This document shows, piece by piece, positions 27,151 through 37,039 of a stretch of 64,000 nucleotides of DNA (the first letter of the stretch is position 1; every line of letters begins with the position of its first letter). The DNA comes from an uncultured Chloroflexota bacterium (lineage in GTDB: Bacteria > Chloroflexota > Anaerolineae > Anaerolineales > Anaerolineaceae): NCBI GenBank assembly GCA_902791025.1, contig CADATZ010000008.1:62001-126000 (forward strand), in the 5' to 3' direction. The position numbers and the translations under genes were made by a program. Below the pieces are notes generated by a model. It saw nothing but the letters and a program-made list of their open reading frames with translations, had not been told where the DNA came from and did not search any database.

Positions 27151-29801
27151 GAACTTTCATTCGTACAATTCTGCATTTTATCGCAAACTGGTTTTTCAAC
27201 TCAGTTTGTCTTTATGCCTGTACGCGGTGGCTTCCCGGGATGAATCTCAATCCTCAGCCGGGTGTTCCCTCATACCTGCTGGTGATGGAACTTGGTCTGG
27301 TTTTGACCATTATGAACACGATGCTGCGCCCGATCCTGCTAATGCTGCTGCTCCCTTTGAACGCATTGACGGTAGGGCTGCTCTCCATATTCCTCAACGG
27401 TATCTTTATCTTACTGTTGGACAGGTTTTCAAATTCCCTTGAAGTGTCAGGTTTTTGGGTTGGGATCGCTGCGGTCTTTATATTTGCCTTTCTGAACATG
27501 ATCCTTCAAACCCTTATTCCCATTGACGATGACATCATCTATTACAGCATTATCGGCCAGCGTCGAGCGGCAAAAAACAGCAGAAAATCCAACTCCAAAG
27601 GGATCGTTATGCTGGAAATTGACGGGTTGTCCTACCCGCGCCTGATGTCCGCTGTCGAAAACGGCCGGATGCCCTTTTTGAAGGACCTGCTGCTCTCCGG
27701 CTCGTTCAAAGTGCAGCCTTATGACTGCGCGATCCCGTCTCAGACCTCATCCTGCCAGGCCGGGATCATGTACGGACGCAACGAAAACATCTGTGCCTTC
27801 CGCTGGTATGATAAGGAAAACCGCCGTGTATTCAGCTCCAGCAATTCACAGGATGCCGCGGATATGGAAACGATGCTGTTCAAAGGAGAAAAGCCAAGCG
27901 GAATTTTGAACAACGGGATGAGCGTGAATAACATCATCTCCGGAAATGCCTCCGAGAATATTTTCACAATATCCCGATTGCTTCCCGGCAGCAGGGAAGA
28001 GATGAATAAATTAAACCGGGACATGTTCTTCTTTTCGCTGCGTCCTTATCTGCTGACAAAATCGCTTTTGCTGACCTTCCTTGACGCAGGACGTGAAGTG
28101 CTTACCTATTTTTGGGACTATATCCGGAACAAGAGACCCCGTCTGAACCGCCTGAAAGGGTTTTATCCTATTGTCCGCGGTGCAACCAACATTCTGCTGC
28201 GGGACCTTTCCACAGCCATGATTGCAGATGCAGTTGCCGAGGGTAAGGAAGCTGTTTATACGACGTTCCTCGGGTATGATGAAATTGCCCATCATTCCGG
28301 TCCGGACAGTCATGAAGCGATCAATGCCCTGGGTGGTATTGACCGCTCTATCCGTAAAATTTATGAGGCGATTCAAATCACCAACGCCCGTCAATACGAG
28401 ATGGTCGTCCTTTCCGACCATGGACAATCCTACGGTGCGACATTTAAACAGCGTTATGGGATCTCTCTTTCGGATTATATCAAAAACCTCGCAGACAGGG
28501 CTTCCCGTTCCGGCGAGGCACTGAAGGTCGTCAGTGTGGAAGATAATGACGACAACAGCGCAAACGTTGTCGCGGTCCTGAACGCATTGGGCGGAAAAAA
28601 AGAGAATAGCCTGATCCAACAGACAGCCGGAAATCTGGAAAATGTCATCAACGAGACAGAAAAGGATGCTATTGAAAAGGCAGAGAAGGAAGTCAATGAT
28701 ATTATCGTCCTTGCCAGCGGCAACCTTGTCAACGCTTATTTTCAGGACAAAGAGAAACGGCTGACTTATGAGGAAATTGACACATATTATCCCGGCCTTG
28801 TCTCAGAACTGTCATCACACCCGGGGGTGGGAACGGTTTGCGTTCATACAGAGGAAGGCCCTGTTGTGTTTTGCAGTGAAGGCAGCCGCAATCTGCGGAC
28901 CGGTGAAATCAGCGGGACAGATCCGCTGGTTATGTATGGAAATCCGGAATTGCGTGCCGAACAACTCGGCTATCTGATGAGTTATCCGAACGGCGGGGAT
29001 CTGGTTATTATCTCCCCGGTTTATGAGGATGGGACCGTTGCGGCTTACGAAGAGCTGATCGGGTCTCATGGCGGGTTTGGCGGAGAGCAGACGGAACCGT
29101 TTTTGATGTATTCCTCATCAATCAAAATCCAGGACCCGATCAAAAATGCAAGAGAAGTTTATCCGGTACTGACGCAGATCAAAAACGCACCGGTTTATCA
29201 TACAGCCGCGGAAAAGGATGTTGACACAACTTCGCCCAAGGCCTTATTGAGTCAAATTGTCAACATACGGAATTGGATTTTTACGCTTGCCAAAACGATT
29301 TTCTTCTCACCAACTGCCTATCGGGAAATCGCTGAAAACGAAACACTGAACGGTCCGGCATACCTGATTGGCCTGATCACTTTTCTCAGCACCTGGACCG
29401 TCATGAACCGGATCAATTCCGGAGGCAGCCATCCTTTTTTGGTGAATTTTGTGGTACTGCTGATGATTTACGGGATCGAGTTCCTCGCAGGTTATCTTAC
29501 GATCATCATCTTCCGCGGCAGACGGAAACCGCGGATCCTGGCCAGAACCGTATTCTTTACAAAATATTTTGGGCTTCTCTGGCTCTTCCTGCTGACCGGT
29601 CAAGCTAATGCGGTCTGGGCTTTGGTTATCCTGGTGTTGTGTGTCACCGCGCTTGCGACATCGGTAATTTTTGCCGGAAAGCTGAAGCGTATTTATGGAC
29701 TGCCGACTTTTGTGATCCTGGTGATCCTGATTCCTGTGCTGACTTTTGGATTGCTGCTGATCTTTAACTTCTTCCGCTTTTTTACCACCCGGGTACTGTA
29801 A
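27147..29801 (+). CDS. Membrane protein: holin-like domain fused to an alkaline-phosphatase-superfamily phosphodiesterase
   Basis: 884 residues in three parts. Residues 1-130 hold four hydrophobic helices of the phage_holin_4_2 (DUF/TMEM-like) type. Residues about 150-680 are a type I phosphodiesterase/nucleotide pyrophosphatase: LEIDGLSYP metal site, IPSQTSSCQAGIMYG nucleophile region, FLGYDEIAHHSGPDS and VLSDHGQSYG metal ligands, and a late SHGGFGGEQTEP. Residues about 700-884 contain further membrane helices, YIP1-like in arrangement. The GTG start overlaps the SDR stop (GTGA). The catalytic domain is likely outside the cytoplasm; phospholipid head groups, sugar nucleotides or lipid-linked precursors are possible substrates. 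Confidence 0.82.
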   Translation: MRTFIRTILHFIANWFFNSVCLYACTRWLPGMNLNPQPGVPSYLLVMELGLVLTIMNTMLRPILLMLLLPLNALTVGLLSIFLNGIFILLLDRFSNSLEVSGFWVGIAAVFIFAFLNMILQTLIPIDDDIIYYSIIGQRRAAKNSRKSNSKGIVMLEIDGLSYPRLMSAVENGRMPFLKDLLLSGSFKVQPYDCAIPSQTSSCQAGIMYGRNENICAFRWYDKENRRVFSSSNSQDAADMETMLFKGEKPSGILNNGMSVNNIISGNASENIFTISRLLPGSREEMNKLNRDMFFFSLRPYLLTKSLLLTFLDAGREVLTYFWDYIRNKRPRLNRLKGFYPIVRGATNILLRDLSTAMIADAVAEGKEAVYTTFLGYDEIAHHSGPDSHEAINALGGIDRSIRKIYEAIQITNARQYEMVVLSDHGQSYGATFKQRYGISLSDYIKNLADRASRSGEALKVVSVEDNDDNSANVVAVLNALGGKKENSLIQQTAGNLENVINETEKDAIEKAEKEVNDIIVLASGNLVNAYFQDKEKRLTYEEIDTYYPGLVSELSSHPGVGTVCVHTEEGPVVFCSEGSRNLRTGEISGTDPLVMYGNPELRAEQLGYLMSYPNGGDLVIISPVYEDGTVAAYEELIGSHGGFGGEQTEPFLMYSSSIKIQDPIKNAREVYPVLTQIKNAPVYHTAAEKDVDTTSPKALLSQIVNIRNWIFTLAKTIFFSPTAYREIAENETLNGPAYLIGLITFLSTWTVMNRINSGGSHPFLVNFVVLLMIYGIEFLAGYLTIIIFRGRRKPRILARTVFFTKYFGLLWLFLLTGQANAVWALVILVLCVTALATSVIFAGKLKRIYGLPTFVILVILIPVLTFGLLLIFNFFRFFTTRVL

Positions 29802-29819
29802 GTGGTTCACGAAGAGGAT

Positions 29820-30623
29820 TCAAAGCATTATAATGCTTGTCTTGAAATACCGTTCCTGAAAGGCGGTGTTTTTGATGATGTCTGATGTACGGACCTTTAC
29901 CCCGTCAGGTATGACGACCCATTTGTCCTCGTTATCATCTTCCCGGTGGATAATAGCAGCGATTTTCCCGTACATTTCGGTTATGGGTTTGTCGATACCG
30001 AATACATAGGCATCCTGATCCTCTCCGTCACCGCCCGGGACGCCCTCGACATAGCCGTAATTGACCGGGTAAATCAAATCCGGATAGTTCGGATGTGCGC
30101 TGCCAATTGGACGGTCTATGGTAACGCGGACAAGTTTTTGAGATAAATCACCGGTGACGGGACCGGCATGGATCATTCTTGATTCCGTTTTGTCCGTTCC
30201 GGGGACAAACATTTTTTCGCCGGTGAATCGAAAGCCGTGTTTCTGGTAAAACCGGACCGCGTTGTCATTTCCATCCAGGACCCAGAGGCGGGGATGGAGG
30301 ATATTCTCAAGCGCATAAGTCATCATGGCTGATCCGATCCCCTGCCCTTCAAAAAAGGGATCGACGTAAAGCTCCGCGATTTCATCGTTTTTGAGCCGGA
30401 TCAGTCCTTTTACGAATCCGTCATCATAGACCGAATAAGCAGAGAGGGTTTTTGGTCGAACCAGCATGTCCTGCGCGATGGAAAGAACCTGCAGCTCACC
30501 GAAAGAAAAGGTGTCATCCTGAAAGATCCGCCGGTAGTGGGTTCGTTTGGAAAAAACCAGTATTTCCGCGATTCGGGAGGCGTCTTTTACCTGAGCGCCG
30601 CGTATGTTTGTATTGCTGTCCAT
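29820..30623 (-). CDS. GNAT acetyltransferase fused to an inorganic-pyrophosphatase-like domain
   Basis: A 267-residue two-domain protein. Residues 1-150 are a GNAT domain with the acetyl-CoA loop VDPFFEGQGIGSAMM and the closing FYQKHGF. Residues about 165-265 resemble the small pyrophosphatase-like proteins of Firmicutes (VRVTIDRPIGSAHPNYPDL, YPVNYGYVEGV, DGEDQDAYVFGID). The ATG at 30623 is chosen because it begins the GNAT domain; the frame is open for 41 more codons with no conserved sequence. There is no ribosome site, but TATACT stands 7 nt before the ATG, so the message may be leaderless. It is convergent with the phosphodiesterase gene. Confidence 0.8.
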   Translation of the reverse strand: MDSNTNIRGAQVKDASRIAEILVFSKRTHYRRIFQDDTFSFGELQVLSIAQDMLVRPKTLSAYSVYDDGFVKGLIRLKNDEIAELYVDPFFEGQGIGSAMMTYALENILHPRLWVLDGNDNAVRFYQKHGFRFTGEKMFVPGTDKTESRMIHAGPVTGDLSQKLVRVTIDRPIGSAHPNYPDLIYPVNYGYVEGVPGGDGEDQDAYVFGIDKPITEMYGKIAAIIHREDDNEDKWVVIPDGVKVRTSDIIKNTAFQERYFKTSIIML

Positions 30624-30750
30624 ACCAATGAGTATACACTCTTTTTGGAAAAGAATCGGGTAAATTACGCAACTCAGATGTACTTCAGCATTGCAGGGTA
30701 TGTCACAGCAGATACCCGGCTTCCGCTTAGAAGCGAAAAGTATCAATCAT

Positions 30751-30781
30751 AGTCCTTTGCTTCGTTTCACACGAAAGGACT
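30751..30781. terminator. Hairpin between divergent acetyltransferase genes
   Basis: AGTCCTTT (30751-30758) pairs with AAAGGACT (30774-30781). It lies just before the plus-strand acetyltransferase gene, so it may be a structured 5' leader and not a terminator. Confidence 0.35.
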
Positions 30782-30796
30782 GAAACAGGATAAAAT

Positions 30797-31249
30797 TTGC
30801 TCATGTGTTTTGAAATCAGGAAAGCGGTGCTCAGTGATTTGAACCCGGCACTGCAGCTGGACCGGGAAGCTTTCGGCGTGGATGCGTGGTCGATCCTGGA
30901 TTATGCCGGTGTGTTTTCCTTCGGCGGCGTAAAGAAATTTACGGCACTGGTGAACGGCTCTTTTGCCGGATTTGCAGCCGCGGAATATGATCCTGAACGG
31001 AAGGCGGTTTGTCTGATGACACTGGCTGTCCGAGCGGAATTCCGAAATATGGGAATTGGGACAGCCCTCCTGAAAAGCTGTGAAAAGGCTTTCAAACAAA
31101 GAAAATACTATCTGATGGTGGATTGTGAAAATCACTCCGCCATTCGGCTTTATCGGAAAAACGGATATGTTCAGACCGGTGTGCTTCAGGCGTATTATCT
31201 GAACGGACATGACGCGTTAGAGATGGAAAAAGAGACGGACAGAAACTGA
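30797..31249 (+). CDS. GNAT N-acetyltransferase (RimI-like)
   Basis: A 150-residue GNAT protein. The acetyl-CoA binding stretch VRAEFRNMGIGTALLKSCE and the C-terminal ENHSAIRLYRKNGY match the RimI-like pattern. Substrates could be a protein N-terminus or a small molecule. A TTG at 30797 has AGGA 6 nt upstream and is taken as start; an ATG two codons later (30803) is equally possible. It ends 2 bp before the large membrane glycosyltransferase gene, so the two are probably cotranscribed. Confidence 0.85.
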   Translation: MLMCFEIRKAVLSDLNPALQLDREAFGVDAWSILDYAGVFSFGGVKKFTALVNGSFAGFAAAEYDPERKAVCLMTLAVRAEFRNMGIGTALLKSCEKAFKQRKYYLMVDCENHSAIRLYRKNGYVQTGVLQAYYLNGHDALEMEKETDRN

Positions 31250-31251
31250 TT

Positions 31252-33591
31252 ATGAAGAAAAGAATTATTTTTGAAAGAATTATAGAAGTACTCTCACTGA
31301 TATTGATCGGGCTGGGTGTTTTCTTCCGCTTTTATAACATGAACTGGGATTCCGGGGCACTTTTGCATCCGGACGAATACGGGCTGACGAATACCCTGAC
31401 ACAGCTCCGTATGCCGTCAACGATTTCAGATTATTTCAATACCCGGATCGCTCCGATGAGCCCGTACAACAAATATGACTTGAACGGAGAAACTATTGCC
31501 AACGGGCCGGACAACACCATGCGTTGGGGGCAGCTGCCGATGCTTTTGATCCGCACGACCGCGGAAGCGCTGAACCGGACCGGGTATCAGGAGCTGCGAA
31601 CGCTGGGCCGCTATCTTTCCGCATTGATGGATGTCGGTTCGATCATCATCTTGTTTGTGATCGCTTATAAGCTTTTGGACAGGACTGCCGCACTGCTTTC
31701 CTGTGCCCTGTTCAGTCTCTGCGTCCAGTCGATTCAACAGTCGCACTTTATGACTGTCGACAATTTTGCCGTTTTCTTCACGATGCTCACGCTGCTTTCA
31801 GCGGTCAACATCGCGCAAAACAATTATCTGGAGCGGGATACCAGAGGTGTCTATAAGATGAAACGCAATGGCTGGTTTGCCATGATGCGGTTCGGTCTGT
31901 TCCTTGGGATGACGATCTGCTGCAAGGTGAACCTGGCGATGCTTGGGTTGATCCTGGCTCCGGCGGTGTTTATCAGTTTCGCGGATGTGAAACTCAGCAG
32001 CCGCAAGGATTTCGGACGTATCATTACGCTCGCCGCTGCCAGTGCATTGACCGCAATTGCCGTGATGGTTCTTGCCTGCCGTCTGTTCCAACCGATGATG
32101 TTCCGGGCCAAGACCGGAAACACATTCTTTTTCACCTTTGCGCTCAATCCGGACTGGGTGCGGTCCATGAATGTCGCCGCAACAGAATCCAGCGGCATCG
32201 GCGGTGGTCCTCCATCAGAGCAATGGTCTCATCGTCCGGCATTTTTCTTCGCCTGGGAAAATCAGGTGCTATGGGGTATGGGTCTTCCACTGGGAATTGC
32301 GGTTTGGGCTTTTCTGATCATGGGCTGGATCAATATTTTCCGTTCCAAGGAGAAAGATTTATGGAAAAAGCTGCTGCTGCCGCTCTTTTGGGCGACGCTG
32401 TTTTTCCTGTTCATGAGCACGCGCTTCGTAAAGAATAACCGCTATTTTCTGCCGGTTTATCCGAGCTTTTGTCTGGGTGCAGCCTGGGGATTGCTTGCAT
32501 GGTACCGGCGCTCCAAAGGCGGCCTGAACCGGTTTCTCTGCTGTCTCTCCGGGTTGATCATTATCGGCGGCACAGTCGTATGGTCTTCTGCCTTTATGAA
32601 AACAGTTTACGGGCAAAAACATTCACGGGTGGAGGCCGTGGAATGGATCTATGACAACATTCCTTCCCTCTTCCAGCTGGCTGAAATGGATGGAGATTCG
32701 CTGGTCACTGCCATACCGGTACCGGCGGATACGACAGAGATCCTGCAGCAGGGCGCAGCCATCAACAAACGCTTCCGTCCTTATACGGATGCGACCGTCA
32801 ATACGCTTCGCATCCCGAAGGCACGGCTGCTGACTGGCGGACCTGCACCCGAAGAGGTAACGCTGATCATTGAATTATGCGCTGAAGACAACGGCGGTGC
32901 CTGTATTTCTCACTCAGAACAGACTGTTGCTGTGGGTGTTGATGAAACTGAATTGAACCTGCCGATCCGTGCCGCGAAGCTGAAGGCGGACAGTCTTTAT
33001 TCCCTGAGCGTGTCGGTAAAAGAAGGACCGAACCTGCAATTGCGCCGAATCGTTCTCGCGAATGAAAACTGGGATGAGGGGCTGCCCTTCCGTATGCGCG
33101 GCATGGATCCCTTCGGACAGATGTACACAGGCGTGACGAATGAGGTCCGCTGGTATGACACACAGGACAAGGTAGAGATGTTCATGCGGGTCCTGCCGCA
33201 GGCGGATTATCTGATCCTGCCTTCCCAGCGCGGGATCTGGAGTGTCTGCCGCATTCCCAAGACATATCCGATGACAATGGCATATTATCAGGCATTGTTT
33301 GACGGCTCTCTCGGGTTTAAACTGATCGGGCAATATCAGCGTCCAATCAAGATCGGGCCATTCTATATTTCGGATCTCGCCGGAACGGTGACGACGGAAA
33401 TCCCGGAGCTGCCGGTGGTGAATCTCAGCAGCTGGGCGGCTGAGGAGGCATTCAGTATCTATGATCACCCACCGGTATGGATCTTTGAAAAGACGCCTGA
33501 ATTCAGTGAAGAAAAGCTGCGGAACTTTCTGGAAAGCTTTGACCTGACGAAGGTGGTCATCCAGGGGCCGAAAGACGCCGAGTGGGAATAA
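31252..33591 (+). CDS. GT39/ArnT-like membrane glycosyltransferase
   Basis: 779 residues with about ten to twelve membrane helices in the first 450 and a soluble C-terminal domain of about 300. The first extracytoplasmic loop has LLHPDEYGLT with the acidic pair Asp41-Glu42, the position of the catalytic acid in protein-mannosyltransferase and ArnT-type GT-C enzymes. A second conserved feature is QQSHFMTVDNFAVFF. It should transfer a sugar from a polyprenyl-phosphate donor to an exported acceptor. It follows the GNAT gene by 2 bp and precedes another polytopic protein by 30 bp. The acceptor is unknown. Confidence 0.82.
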   Translation: MKKRIIFERIIEVLSLILIGLGVFFRFYNMNWDSGALLHPDEYGLTNTLTQLRMPSTISDYFNTRIAPMSPYNKYDLNGETIANGPDNTMRWGQLPMLLIRTTAEALNRTGYQELRTLGRYLSALMDVGSIIILFVIAYKLLDRTAALLSCALFSLCVQSIQQSHFMTVDNFAVFFTMLTLLSAVNIAQNNYLERDTRGVYKMKRNGWFAMMRFGLFLGMTICCKVNLAMLGLILAPAVFISFADVKLSSRKDFGRIITLAAASALTAIAVMVLACRLFQPMMFRAKTGNTFFFTFALNPDWVRSMNVAATESSGIGGGPPSEQWSHRPAFFFAWENQVLWGMGLPLGIAVWAFLIMGWINIFRSKEKDLWKKLLLPLFWATLFFLFMSTRFVKNNRYFLPVYPSFCLGAAWGLLAWYRRSKGGLNRFLCCLSGLIIIGGTVVWSSAFMKTVYGQKHSRVEAVEWIYDNIPSLFQLAEMDGDSLVTAIPVPADTTEILQQGAAINKRFRPYTDATVNTLRIPKARLLTGGPAPEEVTLIIELCAEDNGGACISHSEQTVAVGVDETELNLPIRAAKLKADSLYSLSVSVKEGPNLQLRRIVLANENWDEGLPFRMRGMDPFGQMYTGVTNEVRWYDTQDKVEMFMRVLPQADYLILPSQRGIWSVCRIPKTYPMTMAYYQALFDGSLGFKLIGQYQRPIKIGPFYISDLAGTVTTEIPELPVVNLSSWAAEEAFSIYDHPPVWIFEKTPEFSEEKLRNFLESFDLTKVVIQGPKDAEWE

Positions 33592-33621
33592 ATACAAAGA
33601 GAAAAATTCAAAGTTCAATTA

Positions 33622-35289
33622 ATGAAAAAGTTTTTCTTTAAAATCAGCGATCTCTTTTCCTTTTTGGCGGTTTGTGGGTTGTGGCTGTATAACCGGACTG
33701 CAATCATTCAGAAAACTGACGAATTATTTTTGTCACTGTTTGGGAAGAACCTGACAGGGCGGAATGTTTTGGTCCAAATTGCTGTTTTTGGCGGACTTTT
33801 TCTGCTTTGTGTTCTGCTTCCAATCCTTTTGGAGCGGCTGATCAGGCGGAATTCAAAATATACCCGTCTCGCGGATGGTATGATTCTGCTGATCCTTACG
33901 GTCCCGGCTGTTCAGCTGATGGTGATATGCGCCAACCAGGTGCTGCGCAGGGACGATTACTGGGAGATCGCGGATGCCAGGAAGTATGGTTTCCCCGGGT
34001 CCATATTTTATGAGATCCGAAGGTGGAATGGCCGCTACACCGGGTGGAGCTTGCGGTCATTGCATGCCGTACTGCCGAATATTCCCTATATAGATATCTT
34101 CTTGTTTCTAACGCTGATTTTACTGACGATTGGCACCTCAATGCTGGCATATCGGCTGCTGCGGTCACAGTCGTCTGTTGCCGTAAAGAATTCCGGTCAG
34201 CGGATAAAGGCTTTGCTGATCGGTATTGGCATTACCCTCTCATTTGTCCTGATGTCTTCCAATATCTGGGAATTCTGGTTCTGGGGTTCCGGAACCATGA
34301 TTTACGGGTTTGGAATCGCCATGTGTGTATTGACCGTGGCCCTCGTGATGAACGTTATCGACAAACCGACAACAGCAAGGATGATCCTGCCTGCTGTGAC
34401 CTGCTTCCTGACCTGCGGCTGCTCGGAATTGTGCACCGCTTCTCTGACTGCTTTTCTTCTGATCATTCTGATCCGTGAACGCGTGATAACGAAAAAATGG
34501 AACCGACGGGTTCTTTTCTTCCTCGGTGAGATCTGTCTTCTTTTTATCAGTATTCTGCTGCTGAGCGGTACGCTGAGCTATGCCGGAAATTGGGGGAATT
34601 CGGAGCTATCAGCTAATGAGAATGTGTTCGTCAGAATGCTCAAATGGCTGCCGGGTGCTGTGGGATGGGCTCTGGATGGTTTGTATGGATATACTTTTAT
34701 TAAATCCCGGGAGCTGCTGATGCTTCTTGGAATTGCTTTTCTGGTTGGAACAAGTCTTGTTCTTGATAAAGAGGGATTTCGTAACTATCTGATCCTGGCG
34801 GTTCTGCTGGCTGTTATCGGTCATTGTGTGCTGCTGATCAATACACTGCTGAATTATGTCCCGCCACGGGTGATTACAGTGGGGATCTGCTGGTTCGTCA
34901 GCGCTATGGCACTGGTTTCCATGCTGCTGGGAGCATTGCTGGTGCGGGGAAAACCACGATGGGACGGTCATGTCAAGATGATATTCTGCGCGATTCTGCT
35001 TTGCTTTCTGATGAATCGCTTTTATTCGGAAAATATCAGTGAAATCCGCAATATCCGCTGGAGTTGGAATGTACGGAATACACTGCTGGAACAATACAAA
35101 GGCGAAAGCGAACCTGTAAAAACCTGCTCACTTCCCTCACCGGGCAGTTTCCGTGAGGACATTCTGATGGATCCTGCCGATGAGTTCAATAAAGCAGCCG
35201 CCTTGTTTTATGAGATTCCCGAAATCTCCGCAGATCATCGCTGCCCGCCCTGGGGTGAGATTTTTCTTCCGGAAGACAAGTATAAGTAA
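33622..35289 (+). CDS. Polytopic membrane protein, DUF6056-like putative glycosyltransferase
   Basis: 555 residues with 11-13 hydrophobic helices. After the second to third helix comes RRDDYWEIADARKYG...YEIRRWNGRYTGW, in which the acidic pair and the WNGRY segment are characteristic of DUF6056-type GT-C proteins. A cytoplasmic/extracellular tail of about 80 residues is rich in charged residues. The start is the ATG giving MKKFFFKISDLF; there is little ribosome site. It probably works with the preceding enzyme on the same exported glycan. A family A palindrome begins just after its stop codon. Confidence 0.75.
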   Translation: MKKFFFKISDLFSFLAVCGLWLYNRTAIIQKTDELFLSLFGKNLTGRNVLVQIAVFGGLFLLCVLLPILLERLIRRNSKYTRLADGMILLILTVPAVQLMVICANQVLRRDDYWEIADARKYGFPGSIFYEIRRWNGRYTGWSLRSLHAVLPNIPYIDIFLFLTLILLTIGTSMLAYRLLRSQSSVAVKNSGQRIKALLIGIGITLSFVLMSSNIWEFWFWGSGTMIYGFGIAMCVLTVALVMNVIDKPTTARMILPAVTCFLTCGCSELCTASLTAFLLIILIRERVITKKWNRRVLFFLGEICLLFISILLLSGTLSYAGNWGNSELSANENVFVRMLKWLPGAVGWALDGLYGYTFIKSRELLMLLGIAFLVGTSLVLDKEGFRNYLILAVLLAVIGHCVLLINTLLNYVPPRVITVGICWFVSAMALVSMLLGALLVRGKPRWDGHVKMIFCAILLCFLMNRFYSENISEIRNIRWSWNVRNTLLEQYKGESEPVKTCSLPSPGSFREDILMDPADEFNKAAALFYEIPEISADHRCPPWGEIFLPEDKYK

Positions 35290-35293
35290 TGAC

Positions 35294-35354
35294 GCACATG
35301 GGGACAGGCACTCTCGTGTCGCCTTCGCGGCACAAGATGCCAGTCCCCATGTGC
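35294..35354. repeat. Family A palindromic element, copy 3
   Basis: Core from GCACATGGGG to CCCCATGTGC, directly behind the stop of the DUF6056-like gene. A 7-nt period tract (ATTCACT, ATTCAAC, ATTCATT, ATTCATT) follows at 35376-35405. Confidence 0.85.
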
Positions 35355-35443
35355 TCCGTGCAAGATAAAAATAATATTCACTATTCAACATTCATTATTC
35401 ATTGTTCGCTATTTTTGTGGTAGAATAGCATGGATTAAAAACC

Positions 35444-35471
35444 GCACGCCTTTTGATCCCGGCTGGCGTGC
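35444..35471 (+). promoter_or_regulatory. Leader hairpin upstream of rpsB
   Basis: GCACGCC (35444-35450) pairs with GGCGTGC (35465-35471), about 75 bp before the rpsB start. TAGAAT at 35421-35426 is a candidate -10 box. A role in ribosomal-protein autoregulation is possible but not shown by the sequence. Confidence 0.35.
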
Positions 35472-35545
35472 TGTTGTGTGAAATGACAGCTGTGACGGGA
35501 AAAGAGAAAGGCGGAGGAACAAAACGCAAAGGAGTTTTATTTTCT

Positions 35546-36391
35546 ATGACTAACGTTATTTCTATGAAAGCGTTACTGGAAAGCGGTGTGCACTTTGGCC
35601 ATCGCACGAACAAATGGAACCCGGGGATGAAGCCGTATATCTTCACCGAACGCAATGGGATCCATATCATTGACCTGCAGCAGACTGCGAAAAGCCTGAA
35701 TGCGGCTTACGCTCTTGTCCGCGACACAGTCGCTTCCGGCAAAGACATCATGTTTGTCGGGACCAAGCGCCAGGCTCAGGAAACCATCCGCGACGAAGCG
35801 ATCCGCTGCGGTATGCCCTATGTGACCGAACGCTGGTTGGGCGGCATGATCACCAACTGGGCCACCATTGCTCAGCGTATCAACGAACTTGAACGTCTGG
35901 AAAAACTTCGCGATACCGGCGAAATTAAAAAACTGACCAAAAAAGAAGGTTTGATCGTTGAACGTGATATCGACCGTCTGCAGCTGCGCCTGAGCGGCGT
36001 CCGCAACATGAAAGAACTGCCGGGCCTGATTTTCGTGATCGATGTACAGCGCGAAGCCACTGCCATTCACGAAGCCAACCTGAAGAACATCCCGGTGGTT
36101 GGCATGGTTGACACCAACTGCGATCCCCGCAATGTTGACTACGTGATTCCTTCCAACGATGACGCCATCCGTGCCATTAAGCTGGTTGTCGGCAAGATCG
36201 CTGATGCAGCCATCGAAGGTAAAATGATGCGCGATGGCGGCGAAACCGTTTCCGTTGAATTCTCCGCTGACACCAATGCTGCCGCTGCCGGCCGTCTGGC
36301 TGCCGATGACAGCGACACCAAAGATGAAGACCTCTTCGGTGCTTCCACCCTGGAAAAAATCAACAGCAAAGCCGCAGAAGCTGCTGAATAA
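35546..36391 (+). CDS. rpsB: 30S ribosomal protein S2
   Basis: 281 residues, with the S2 signatures [29 protein letters not shown] and WLGGMITNW, and a C-terminal tail of about 40 residues rich in Ala, Asp and Ser. AAAGGAG lies 11 nt upstream of the ATG at 35546; longer in-frame openings have no conserved sequence. It is followed after 26 bp by tsf, the nearly universal bacterial arrangement. Confidence 0.98.
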   Translation: MTNVISMKALLESGVHFGHRTNKWNPGMKPYIFTERNGIHIIDLQQTAKSLNAAYALVRDTVASGKDIMFVGTKRQAQETIRDEAIRCGMPYVTERWLGGMITNWATIAQRINELERLEKLRDTGEIKKLTKKEGLIVERDIDRLQLRLSGVRNMKELPGLIFVIDVQREATAIHEANLKNIPVVGMVDTNCDPRNVDYVIPSNDDAIRAIKLVVGKIADAAIEGKMMRDGGETVSVEFSADTNAAAAGRLAADDSDTKDEDLFGASTLEKINSKAAEAAE

Positions 36392-36417
36392 TTTGAGAAT
36401 AAAGGACTTTTAAAATA

Positions 36418-37032
36418 ATGGCTATCACCACCGAAATGATTAAAGAACTGCGCGCCAACACCGGTGCCGGTATCCTTGAATGCCGCAAAGCACTTGAAAA
36501 TGCCAATGGCGACATGAACGCTGCTCTGGATTATCTGCGCGAAAAGGGTCTTGCTCAGGCTCAGAAACGTGCTACCCGCCAGGCTTCCGAAGGTATCATT
36601 GAACTCTATTCCCATATGGGCGGCCGCATGGGCGTCATGCTGGAACTGAACTGTGAAACCGATTTCGTCGGTAAATCCGAAGCTTTCCAGAAACTTGCCC
36701 ACGAACTTGCTCTGCAGATCGCTGCTGCTGATCCCCTTTATATCAAGGAAGAAGATATCCCGGCTGAAGTTCTCGAACGCGAAGAAAAAATCGCTGCTGC
36801 CAAGGCTCGTGAAGAAGGCAAGAAGGAAGAAATCATCCCGAAGATCGTTGAAGGTTCTCTGAAGAAATTCAAGACCGAAATGGTCCTGATGAACCAGCCC
36901 TATATCCGCGATGAGTCCATCACGGTCCAGGATCTGATCAACGAAAACGTTGTGAGCCTGCGTGAAAACATCGTTGTCCGCCGCTTCACCCGCTATGCGC
37001 TCGGTGAATCCACGGAATCCAGCGAAGAATAA
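36418..37032 (+). CDS. tsf: Elongation factor Ts (short form)
   Basis: A 204-residue EF-Ts that recycles EF-Tu by nucleotide exchange. The N-terminal UBA-like part (MIKELRANTGAGILECRKAL) and the TDFVGKSEAFQKLAHELALQ core region are present, cited in part. The C-terminal half is short compared with the 280-290 residues of E. coli EF-Ts, as in Thermus and some other phyla. AAAGGA precedes the ATG. A perfect 14-bp terminator stem separates it from pyrH. Confidence 0.97.
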   Translation: MAITTEMIKELRANTGAGILECRKALENANGDMNAALDYLREKGLAQAQKRATRQASEGIIELYSHMGGRMGVMLELNCETDFVGKSEAFQKLAHELALQIAAADPLYIKEEDIPAEVLEREEKIAAAKAREEGKKEEIIPKIVEGSLKKFKTEMVLMNQPYIRDESITVQDLINENVVSLRENIVVRRFTRYALGESTESSEE

Positions 37033-37039
37033 TTGAGGT

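Noticed and set aside
30623..30746. Longer start for the GNAT-pyrophosphatase gene
   Set aside because: The 41 additional codons have unusual cysteine-rich sequence with no GNAT similarity and no ribosome site.
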